This document shows positions 1 through 5,311 of a DNA stretch of 8,714 nt, piece after piece. The notes below the pieces were generated by a model. The model saw only the letters and a program-made list of their open reading frames with translations. It searched no databases and was not told the origin of the DNA. The stretch comes from an archaeon (GTDB lineage Archaea; Hydrothermarchaeota; Hydrothermarchaeia; Hydrothermarchaeales; JALUUU01), in the NCBI GenBank assembly GCA_027021185.1, contig JALUUU010000171.1, positions 1-8,714 on the forward strand. Direction: 5' to 3'. Every line of letters begins with the position of its first letter. The stretch's first letter is position 1. Both the position numbers and the translations under genes were made by a program.

Positions 1-17
1 ACTATTCCAATCTTCAT
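1..17 (-). CDS. 5' end of a leftward gene cut by the window edge
   Basis: An ATG read leftward from position 17 opens a frame encoding Met-Lys-Ile-Gly-Ile-Val; the last codon is incomplete but GTN is always valine. The purine-rich sequence AGGTGGTGA lies just upstream (30-22), a good match to the archaeal anti-Shine-Dalgarno, about 4 nt before the ATG. A TATA-like AT run at 66-74 is placed to give a leader of roughly 25-30 nt. Only six residues are visible, so the product cannot be named. A short beta-strand start of this kind is common in Rossmann-type and lumazine/riboflavin-synthase-like proteins, and a riboflavin gene next to ribC would be plausible, but that is speculation. Confidence 0.45.
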
Positions 18-21
18 TCTT

Positions 22-30
22 TCACCACCT
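22..30 (-). promoter_or_regulatory. Shine-Dalgarno sequence for the leftward edge gene
   Basis: Read on the minus strand, this is AGGTGGTGA followed by a few nucleotides and ATG at 17. It matches the archaeal 16S-complementary GGAGGTGATC well and is the main reason for accepting such a short partial gene. Confidence 0.5.
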
Positions 31-65
31 TTAATCTACCAGGTTTACTAAATCAACAACTTCCA

Positions 66-74
66 ATATATATA
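66..74 (-). promoter_or_regulatory. Possible TATA box for the leftward edge gene
   Basis: An alternating AT run (ATATATATA) lies between the ribC stop and the leftward start at 17. Archaeal initiation about 26 nt downstream of the box centre would fall near 44, giving a leader that contains the Shine-Dalgarno sequence. The run is symmetric, so its direction is inferred only from the gene it could serve. Confidence 0.4.
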
Positions 75-80
75 GTTTAT

Positions 81-107
81 GAGTAGCTACTCATTAATGA
101 GTTACTC
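81..107. repeat. Overlapping perfect palindromes, possible operator
   Basis: GAGTAGCTACTC (81-92) is a perfect 12-bp palindrome. ACTCATTAATGAGT (89-102) is a perfect 14-bp palindrome that shares ACTC with the first. A further ACTC lies at 104-107, so GAGT and ACTC alternate four times. The element covers the last base of the ribC coding strand stop region and sits about 6 nt upstream of the putative leftward TATA box at 66-74. That is where an archaeal regulator such as an Lrp- or MarR-type dimer could contact the initiation complex. It could instead act as RNA structure at the end of the ribC transcript, but no T-run follows in the leftward direction. Confidence 0.45.
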
Positions 108-566
108 TCTGAGGGGCCCTGCATCGGGGGCTCCTTCTCTCTGCCCTGTTCCAGCCTTTTTCATCAGCCTCTCAGGATACAGCAAGAGGTTCACCAGATT
201 CCGGGCGTGCTCTCTGGCCCTGTTTCTGCACAGAACGGCCAGTTTTTTATCGTCCTCGGCCTCATCTTCGTGGACGAATACCTCTATAATGTGTTTGTTC
301 GTCATCAGCTGGGCCTGAATCAGGCCCTGAGAAGCCTCGTGGGCGCATACCTTGTCTATCTCCTCTTTCCCGGGCATGCCGAAGGCCATAGCTGCGACGC
401 AGTCCTGCTCCTCCAGCAATTTTTTACACGCTACGGGCAGGTCCTTAACCCCTGGGACAGTGTAGCGTATTATCTCTATCCCGGTGGCCTGCTTCCGCAT
501 TTCATCTATGGCCTCGCCCGCCATGTCATAGCGAGCAAAGGTTGTGTCAGCTATGCCTATGCGCAT
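102..566 (-). CDS. ribC: Archaeal riboflavin synthase
   Basis: This enzyme converts two molecules of 6,7-dimethyl-8-ribityllumazine to riboflavin and a pyrimidine product, the last step of riboflavin synthesis. It belongs to the archaeal family, which is related to lumazine synthase and unrelated to the bacterial RibE type. The 154-residue length is normal for the family. Diagnostic stretches, recognised from archaeal RibC such as the Methanocaldococcus enzyme, are DTTFARYDM (7-15), TVPGVKDLPVACKKLLEE (36-53), FGMPGK (62-67), DKVCAHEASQGL (71-82), QLMTNKHIIEVFVHEDEA (86-103) and the C-terminal DAGPLRE. The ATG at 566 aligns with the family N terminus. A TTTATATA box centred 31-32 nt upstream predicts an almost leaderless message, leaving no room for an FMN riboswitch. 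The gene stands alone on this strand and is divergent from the aminotransferase operon. Confidence 0.95.
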   Translation of the reverse strand: MRIGIADTTFARYDMAGEAIDEMRKQATGIEIIRYTVPGVKDLPVACKKLLEEQDCVAAMAFGMPGKEEIDKVCAHEASQGLIQAQLMTNKHIIEVFVHEDEAEDDKKLAVLCRNRAREHARNLVNLLLYPERLMKKAGTGQREGAPDAGPLRE

Positions 567-577
567 TTTCGCTATTC

Positions 578-585
578 TTTAAATA
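578..585 (+). promoter_or_regulatory. TATA box for the aspartate aminotransferase operon
   Basis: TTTAAATA is centred about 31 nt before the ATG at 613, which predicts a transcription start about 5 nt upstream of the gene. The other AT-rich box (594-601) is too close to 613 to serve this gene, so it is assigned to ribC. Confidence 0.6.
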
Positions 586-593
586 GGCGGAAG

Positions 594-601
594 TATATAA
601 A
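594..601 (-). promoter_or_regulatory. TATA box for ribC
   Basis: On the minus strand this reads TTTATATA, the classic archaeal box. Its centre is about 31 nt from the ribC ATG at 566. It lies beyond the TATA box of the opposing gene, so the two promoters interleave within a 46-nt intergenic region. Confidence 0.65.
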
Positions 602-612
602 TACCCCACGCC

Positions 613-1785
613 ATGGTAGCCGATAGAGTCAACAGAGTTGCACCCTCAGCCACCCTTGGAATAACAGCCAAGGCCAAGGCCTTAAAAGCCCAGGGAAAAG
701 ATGTTGTGAGTCTCGGAGCGGGGGAGCCGGACTTCGACACCCCTGAGCACATAAAGAAGTCACTTTACGACGCGGTGGAGGAGGGCTTCATATACTATAC
801 CCCGAGCAAGGGGATTTTGGAGCTGCGCAGGGCGATAGCTGAGAAATTTAAAAAAGACAACTCCCTCAGCTATGACCCTGAGAAAGAAGTAATAGTAACC
901 CCAGGGGCTAAGCAAGCCCTGTATGAGGCCATATTAGCCATCACTAATCCGGGGGACGAGATCTTGATACCCTCTCCTTTCTGGGTCTCCTACGAGCCCA
1001 TGGTCCAGCTCGCGGATGGAAAACCCGTCTTCGTCCCGACATACGAGGATGAGGGATTCAGGCTGACCCCCGAGGACGTGGCTAAAGAAATAACCAACAA
1101 AACAAGGGGGATAATAATCAACTCCCCTAATAACCCCACCGGGGCGGTGTTCAGGATGGAGGACCTCAGAGAGATAGCAGAGCTTTGCGCGGCCTATGAT
1201 CTCATAGCCATCTCAGACGAGATATACGAGAAGATAATCTACGATCAGGAGCATGTGAGCATCGCGTCCCTCCCCGGAATGAGGGAGCGTACCATAACCA
1301 TCAACGGCTTCTCAAAGGCTTACTCCATGACGGGCTGGCGCCTGGGATATGCGGCCGCCCCGGAGGAGCTAATAACCGCCATGGCGCGGGTTCAAGAGCA
1401 CTCTGTCTCGTGTCCGACGTCTTTCGTTCAGAGGGCTGGTGTGGCCGCCTTGGAGGGCCCTCAGGACGATTTAAACGCCATGGTCAGAGAGTTCAGGAAA
1501 CGCCGAGACGTCTTGGTGGACGGCCTGAACGAGATAGAAGGGGTCACATGTGTAAAGCCTGAAGGAGCATTTTACGCCTTCGCCAACTTCTCCGCCTACG
1601 GAAAAGACTCCTTCAAGCTCGCGGAGGAGCTCCTGGAGAAGGCAGGTGTCGCTGTTATACCTGGAGCGGCCTTCGGAAGCCTGGGGGAGGGATATCTGAG
1701 GATGTCTTATGCCACCAGCATGGACAACATAATGGAAGCATTGGAGAGGATTAAAAAAGCTTTAAAGGGGATGCATCATGGCTGA
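613..1785 (+). CDS. aspC: Aspartate aminotransferase (class I, PLP-dependent)
   Basis: This cytoplasmic enzyme transfers the amino group between aspartate and 2-oxoglutarate using pyridoxal phosphate. The 390-residue length is typical. Fold-type I landmarks appear in order: GAGEPDF (36-42), the YYTPSKG turn (61-67), PGAKQALY (97-104) for phosphate binding, W124 for PLP stacking, SPNNPTG (171-177) with the PLP-contacting Asn, SDEIYEKI (201-208) with Asp202 and Tyr205, SKAYSMTGWRLGY (234-246) with Schiff-base Lys235 and phosphate-binding Arg243, and YLRMSY (361-366) with the carboxylate-binding Arg363. The ATG at 613 gives the usual family N terminus. It is first in a four-gene operon, and its last 8 nt overlap purE. 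The aspartate specificity is inferred from overall resemblance to archaeal and thermophile AspATs; a related broad aminotransferase is the main alternative. Confidence 0.85.
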   Translation: MVADRVNRVAPSATLGITAKAKALKAQGKDVVSLGAGEPDFDTPEHIKKSLYDAVEEGFIYYTPSKGILELRRAIAEKFKKDNSLSYDPEKEVIVTPGAKQALYEAILAITNPGDEILIPSPFWVSYEPMVQLADGKPVFVPTYEDEGFRLTPEDVAKEITNKTRGIIINSPNNPTGAVFRMEDLREIAELCAAYDLIAISDEIYEKIIYDQEHVSIASLPGMRERTITINGFSKAYSMTGWRLGYAAAPEELITAMARVQEHSVSCPTSFVQRAGVAALEGPQDDLNAMVREFRKRRDVLVDGLNEIEGVTCVKPEGAFYAFANFSAYGKDSFKLAEELLEKAGVAVIPGAAFGSLGEGYLRMSYATSMDNIMEALERIKKALKGMHHG

Positions 1786-2212
1786 TGTAACGATAATAGC
1801 TGGAAGCCCTTCGGATAAGGACCTAACCAAAAAGGTTGAGAAGCTGCTAGACGACTTTGGGGTGGAGTATGAGTCTTTCATAGCCTCGGCCCATAGAAAC
1901 CCAGACAGGGTTAAGGAGATCGTGCTCAGCTCTAAGGCCAGGGTATTCATAGCTATAGCGGGACTAAGCGCCGCCCTCCCGGGTGCCATCGCTTCTCACA
2001 CCATCAAGCCCGTCATAGGCCTGCCAAAGGACGTAAAACTAGGGGGCTTGGATTCCCTTCTCTCCATCGCTCAAATGCCACCGGGTGTTCCTGTCGCAAC
2101 TGTCGGGATAGACAACGCCAAAAACGCCGCCCTCCTCGCAATTGAGATCCTGGCCTCGACAGACGGGGACCTGTCGAAGAAGCTGCAGGAGTATCGGGAG
2201 AAAAACAGATAA
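1778..2212 (+). CDS. purE: PurE, carboxyaminoimidazole ribonucleotide synthesis
   Basis: PurE makes 4-carboxy-5-aminoimidazole ribonucleotide in purine biosynthesis, either as N5-CAIR mutase (class I, with PurK) or by direct carboxylation of AIR (class II). The 144-residue protein is a single PurE domain: AGSPSDKDL (8-16) binds phosphate, SAHRNPD (37-43) carries the catalytic His39, AGLSAALPG (61-69) is the conserved glycine loop, and QMPPGVPVATVGID (99-112) is the C-terminal signature. Bacterial class I enzymes usually have a His before LPG, whereas this one has Ala67. The class cannot be decided from sequence alone, and no purK is visible here. The ATG lies inside the aminotransferase gene (8-nt overlap), with GGGGAT a few nucleotides upstream, so translation is probably coupled. 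Confidence 0.93.
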   Translation: MADVTIIAGSPSDKDLTKKVEKLLDDFGVEYESFIASAHRNPDRVKEIVLSSKARVFIAIAGLSAALPGAIASHTIKPVIGLPKDVKLGGLDSLLSIAQMPPGVPVATVGIDNAKNAALLAIEILASTDGDLSKKLQEYREKNR

Positions 2213-2712
2213 TGGCAGATTTCTACCCAGAGCTGAGCAGCGACATGAGGCGGTTCATCGAAAACCAGAAAATATTCTTCGTTGCCTCGGCTCCCCCTGG
2301 ATGTGAGGGGCGGATAAATCTCTCTCCCAAGGGATATTCCTGTTTCACGGTGATTGACAGCAGAACCGTGGCATACATCGACTATCCGGGTAGCGGCAAT
2401 GAGACGGCGGAGCACATTAACAGAGGGGGCGAAGTCACCGTCATGTTCTGCAGCTTCGATAGGAAACCGATGATTCTGAGACTGTACTGCCGTGGGGAAG
2501 TAATCCCTCTCGAAAAAGCAGGTGAGGTGCTGCCGGCCTCTAAGCTGGAGGCCCATCCCAACGCCAGGCAGGTTATTCTTTTGCATGTCCAGGAGGTCAT
2601 GTCCAGCTGCGGCTATGGAGTGCCCTATTATAAATACCTGGGGGACAGAGAAGCCCTTAAAAAGGCCAGCGAGAAGGAGAAGGGGTGGTTGCAGAGGCTT
2701 AGAGGGGGGTGA
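2212..2712 (+). CDS. Pyridoxamine 5'-phosphate oxidase-like (FMN split-barrel) protein
   Basis: This small, probably flavin-binding protein of the PPOX class has 166 residues and no known substrate. Family signatures are IFFVASAP (21-28), GRINLSPKGY (33-42), VAYIDYPGSGNETAEHI (53-69), VTVMFC (75-80), ILRLYCRGEV (88-97) and SCGYGVPYYKY (132-142). This resembles the uncharacterised PPOX subfamily that keeps LSPKG and GSGNET, not PdxH, which makes PLP in bacteria. Membership is clear but the reaction is not; relatives include FMN or F420 reductases and heme-binding proteins. The start ATG shares one base with the purE stop (TAATG), and the stop overlaps the next gene by 4 nt, so it is inside the operon. 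Confidence 0.8.
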   Translation: MADFYPELSSDMRRFIENQKIFFVASAPPGCEGRINLSPKGYSCFTVIDSRTVAYIDYPGSGNETAEHINRGGEVTVMFCSFDRKPMILRLYCRGEVIPLEKAGEVLPASKLEAHPNARQVILLHVQEVMSSCGYGVPYYKYLGDREALKKASEKEKGWLQRLRGG

Positions 2713-3644
2713 CTTCCATATCGAAGTGGAAGATCCTCACGGGCGTTTTCTTCATCACATCCATCATTTTTTCCGCCGCTTTTTACTCAACCTATCAGCA
2801 GTTACAACACCTCGACCTTGAAGGCCTGCAACAGAGGATGAACGCTCTAGAGGAGCAGAACACCCTTCTGGCCCAGGAACTCTACAGGACAAACCTGAGT
2901 CTCAATCAGGCCTTAAAACAAAATGAGCTCTATAAGGAGCGTATAAAGGAGCTGGAAGCCAGCCTGGCCCCTGGAGCTACGGGGGTATATGGGAAGGCTG
3001 AGCTGGACGCCCCTGCAGTCCGTCAGGTGGAGGAAATAATAGGCGACTTTCCTTTTTACGAGAAGCGTGTAACCCTCGAGGGGGCCATGATACACGTCTC
3101 CGTTGAGTTAAAGCCTGGCTCGGGAAGGGTGCTGGTGGTTACTCAACCACTTATGGGCGTGGTTTTCCAGGACGCGGCAAACGTGGCTGTTTACGTGGCT
3201 CAGAAGAAAACAGGAGTAAAGCTGAGGGGAAGCGATGTCATCTTCAGCGTCACCTCCAACGTTGAGATACCTGCTGTCGATGGGCCAAGCGCGGGGGCGT
3301 TGATGGGGATTATCACTGTAGCGGCTCTGGAAAACATCTCCCTTAGGCAGGACGTAACCATCACGGGTAGCATAGACAAGGATGGGAGGATAGGGGAGAT
3401 AGGTGGGGTGGTGGAGAAGGCCATAGCCGCGAAAGAAAGTGGAAAAAGCCTAATCCTTATACCCCGCGACAACTCGCGGCTGATACGCTACGTAGAGGAG
3501 AAAAAGGAATTGGCCCCGGGATTCGTAATTATCGAGCGCAGACCGGTTGTGATCGATGCCAAAGAATTCATAGAGGATCAGGTGGGCATCAGAGTAGAGT
3601 ACGTGGAGAACATAGACGAAGCGCTGAAGTACTTTACTTCCTGA
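2709..3644 (+). CDS. Membrane-anchored S16 (Lon-type) serine protease without ATPase domain
   Basis: This 311-residue protein has three parts. The first is a short Lys-containing N terminus (K6, K8) followed by one hydrophobic segment (about 9-27), read as a signal anchor. The second is a heptad-like Leu/Glu/Gln coiled coil (about 36-85). The third is a Lon proteolytic domain (about 110-311). The Lon Ser-Lys dyad is present: DGPSAG (191-196) gives Ser194, and GGVVEK (232-237) gives Lys237. The AAA+ Walker motifs of true Lon are absent. By the positive-inside rule the protease domain should face outside the cytoplasm, so it would work without ATP. Stand-alone S16 proteins of this kind are known in archaea as predicted proteases; the substrate is unknown. 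The GTG start is required to keep the membrane segment and overlaps the upstream TGA as GTGA. Its 3' end overlaps convergent thiC by 11 nt. Confidence 0.87.
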   Translation: MTSISKWKILTGVFFITSIIFSAAFYSTYQQLQHLDLEGLQQRMNALEEQNTLLAQELYRTNLSLNQALKQNELYKERIKELEASLAPGATGVYGKAELDAPAVRQVEEIIGDFPFYEKRVTLEGAMIHVSVELKPGSGRVLVVTQPLMGVVFQDAANVAVYVAQKKTGVKLRGSDVIFSVTSNVEIPAVDGPSAGALMGIITVAALENISLRQDVTITGSIDKDGRIGEIGGVVEKAIAAKESGKSLILIPRDNSRLIRYVEEKKELAPGFVIIERRPVVIDAKEFIEDQVGIRVEYVENIDEALKYFTS

Positions 3645-4896
3645 GCTCCCGCACGAGCTTCATGGCGCAAAACTCTCCGCACATCGTGCATGCCTCATGG
3701 GTTTTCGGTGGGCGCCTGTCCCTGAACTCTTTAGCCCTCTCTGGATCGAGGCAGAGCCTGAACTGCTCGACCCAGTTAAGCTCGGCCCTGGCCCGGGCCA
3801 TCTCCTCGTCCCTGTCGCGGTCTATGCCCCTTGTAAGATCCGCTGCGTGGGCCGCGATCTTGGATGCGATTACTCCTAGCCTAACGTCCTCGACTGTGGG
3901 CAGAGCGAGGTGCTCCGCTGGCGTTACGTAGCAAAGAAAGTCGGCGCCGTGCATGGCTGCTATCGCACCGCCTATCGCCCCTGTAATGTGGTCGTAGCCG
4001 GGGGCGATATCAGTTACTATTGGGCCCAGAACATAGAAGGGCGCTCCCTTGCAGAGTTTTTTCTCCATGAGAACGTTACCCTCGATCTCGTCCATTCTAA
4101 CGTGCCCTGGACCCTCGACCATGCACTGCACATCCACTTTCCTTGCCCTCTCTACCAGCTCTCCGAGAATGATTAGCTCCTGGATCTGGGCTCGGTCGCT
4201 GGAGTCATCTATGCATCCAGGCCTTAAGGCGTCTCCAAGGCTGATGGTGAAGTCGTATTCCTGGGCCATGGATAGGATATGGTCGAAGTTTTCGTAGAGG
4301 GGGTTCTCCTCCTCATTGGTGCGCATCCAGTGGGCCAGAAAGGAGCCTCCCCTGCTGACTATGCCCGTTGTGCGGCGGCTTTTACTCAGCCTCTCAACCG
4401 CCTCTCTGGTTACTCCTGCGTGGATGGTCATGAAGTCGACTCCCTGCTTGGCGTGTTTCTCAATAGCCCTGAGCATGTCCTCGCCGGTTACACGCTCTAT
4501 CTTTCCCCCTGCCTCTGTCATCACCTGGTAAACGGGCACGGTGCCCAGGGGGACTGGGATTGTTAGCATCTCATCCCTGATGGCGTCGAGATCTCCTCCC
4601 GTGCTGAGGTCCATGAGGGTGTCAGCTCCGTACTCCACGGCCACTCTTCCCTTCTCCAGCTCCTCCCTCACGTTAACACGATCTGGAGACGTGCCTATGT
4701 TGGCGTTCACCTTAATCCTGAGCCCTTCTCCCACACCCACGGGCTTGGAGTGTTCTCTTAGGACATTTTTGAGGATAACGATTCTGCCCTTTGCGACGAG
4801 TCGAAGAAGCCTGTCCGCATCTATGCCTTCTTCCCGCGACACTCTCCTGATCTCGTCGGTGACGTTGCCTGCCCTGGCCTCCCTGAGCTGCGTCAT
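3634..4896 (-). CDS. thiC: Phosphomethylpyrimidine synthase ThiC
   Basis: This radical-SAM enzyme rearranges aminoimidazole ribotide to hydroxymethylpyrimidine phosphate, the pyrimidine half of thiamine, and carries a C-terminal [4Fe-4S] cluster. The 420-residue length matches the short archaeal/thermophile ThiC, which lacks the N-terminal extension of bacterial ThiC. Conserved blocks are VNANIGTS (63-70), STGGDLDAIR (98-107), TIHAGV (157-162), SRGGSFLAHWM (181-191), SLGDALRPG (219-227), EGPGHVRMDEI (261-271), GPIVTDIAPGYDHITGAIGGA (from 291) and TPAEHLALP (325-333). The cluster ligands should be Cys403, Cys406 and Cys410. The spacing is C-x2-C-x3-C, one residue shorter than the CX2CX4C of bacterial ThiC. 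The ATG at 4896 lies 28-29 nt from a TTTATATA box, so the message should be leaderless, with no room for a TPP riboswitch. Confidence 0.96.
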   Translation of the reverse strand: MTQLREARAGNVTDEIRRVSREEGIDADRLLRLVAKGRIVILKNVLREHSKPVGVGEGLRIKVNANIGTSPDRVNVREELEKGRVAVEYGADTLMDLSTGGDLDAIRDEMLTIPVPLGTVPVYQVMTEAGGKIERVTGEDMLRAIEKHAKQGVDFMTIHAGVTREAVERLSKSRRTTGIVSRGGSFLAHWMRTNEEENPLYENFDHILSMAQEYDFTISLGDALRPGCIDDSSDRAQIQELIILGELVERARKVDVQCMVEGPGHVRMDEIEGNVLMEKKLCKGAPFYVLGPIVTDIAPGYDHITGAIGGAIAAMHGADFLCYVTPAEHLALPTVEDVRLGVIASKIAAHAADLTRGIDRDRDEEMARARAELNWVEQFRLCLDPERAKEFRDRRPPKTHEACTMCGEFCAMKLVRELRK

Positions 4897-4899
4897 ATC

Positions 4900-4908
4900 T
4901 TTTAAATT
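4900..4908 (+). promoter_or_regulatory. TATA box for the CBS operon
   Basis: TTTTAAATT is centred about 29 nt before the ATG at 4933. Initiation about 26 nt downstream would fall within about 3 nt of the start codon, so the first message of the operon should be leaderless. It lies next to the start of the divergent thiC. Confidence 0.6.
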
Positions 4909-4920
4909 ACTTCTTTAACA

Positions 4921-4928
4921 TATATAAA
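4921..4928 (-). promoter_or_regulatory. TATA box for thiC
   Basis: On the minus strand this reads TTTATATA, centred 28-29 nt from the thiC ATG at 4896. It lies beyond the CBS-gene box, repeating the crossed layout seen between ribC and the aminotransferase gene. Confidence 0.65.
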
Positions 4929-4932
4929 CAAC

Positions 4933-5307
4933 ATGAGGAGGATCAAGGCAGGGGACATAATGCTGAAAAAAGTGGTTACTGCGAGTCCTAACGATGCCTT
5001 GGCCATGGCAAGGCTTAAGATGATGCGCCTGGGGGTTGGAGGCCTGCCGGTTGTTGAGGAGGGAATGCTCGTGGGCATAGTTACTCATCGCGACATAACC
5101 CTCATGGAGGGAGAGTCGGATCTGAGGGTGAAAGACATAATGACTCCTCAGGTCCTCACGATCACCAGGGAAACGTCTCTAAAGGAGGTTCTCATGATAA
5201 TGAAGAACACGGGATATCAGAGGCTCCCTGTGGTGGAGGAGGGGCGCCTGGTGGGCCTCGTTACCCAGAGTTGCGTAATAAGTGCCATAGCCGATAAAGT
5301 GGAGTGA
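4933..5307 (+). CDS. Two-CBS-domain protein, probable adenosyl-ligand sensor
   Basis: This 124-residue protein consists of two CBS repeats, about 6-60 and 66-121, forming one Bateman module. The repeats share the pattern DIM-x-V-T, then G-LPVVEEG-LVG-VT: GDIMLKKVVTASP (7-19) with GLPVVEEGMLVGIVTHRD (37-54), and KDIMTPQVLTI (67-77) with RLPVVEEGRLVGLVTQ (97-112). CBS pairs usually bind AMP, ATP, NAD, SAM or similar. A stand-alone CBS protein from Methanocaldococcus (MJ0100) binds SAM and methylthioadenosine. Here the next gene consumes SAM and the third makes NAD, so an adenosyl-ligand sensor is a reasonable inference, not shown by the sequence. It is first in its operon and probably leaderless. 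An SD-like AGGAGG lies at codons 2-3, after the start, and does not precede another usable start. Confidence 0.9.
   Translation: MRRIKAGDIMLKKVVTASPNDALAMARLKMMRLGVGGLPVVEEGMLVGIVTHRDITLMEGESDLRVKDIMTPQVLTITRETSLKEVLMIMKNTGYQRLPVVEEGRLVGLVTQSCVISAIADKVE
5301..5307 (+). promoter_or_regulatory. Shine-Dalgarno sequence for the SAM hydrolase gene
   Basis: GGAGTGA at the very end of the CBS gene, including its stop codon, precedes the ATG at 5312 by 4 nt. It resembles GGAGGTGA and indicates internal, coupled translation within the operon. Confidence 0.6.
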
Positions 5308-5311
5308 GAGC

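Noticed and set aside
207..626. Rightward open frame of 139 codons across ribC and the intergenic region
   Set aside because: It is antisense to a clear ribC, has no recognisable motif, and runs through the divergent promoter into the aminotransferase start.
2071..2600. Leftward open frames opposite purE and the PPOX-like gene
   Set aside because: Both sense genes have intact family motifs through this stretch, and the antisense products show no known domain.
3662..4918. Several rightward open frames of 60-125 codons opposite thiC
   Set aside because: thiC is an unambiguous full-length gene on the other strand, and these are mirror frames caused by its codon bias.
4897..4932. TPP riboswitch in front of thiC
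   Set aside because: Only 36 nt separate thiC from the divergent gene, and the TATA position predicts a leaderless message, so no aptamer fits.
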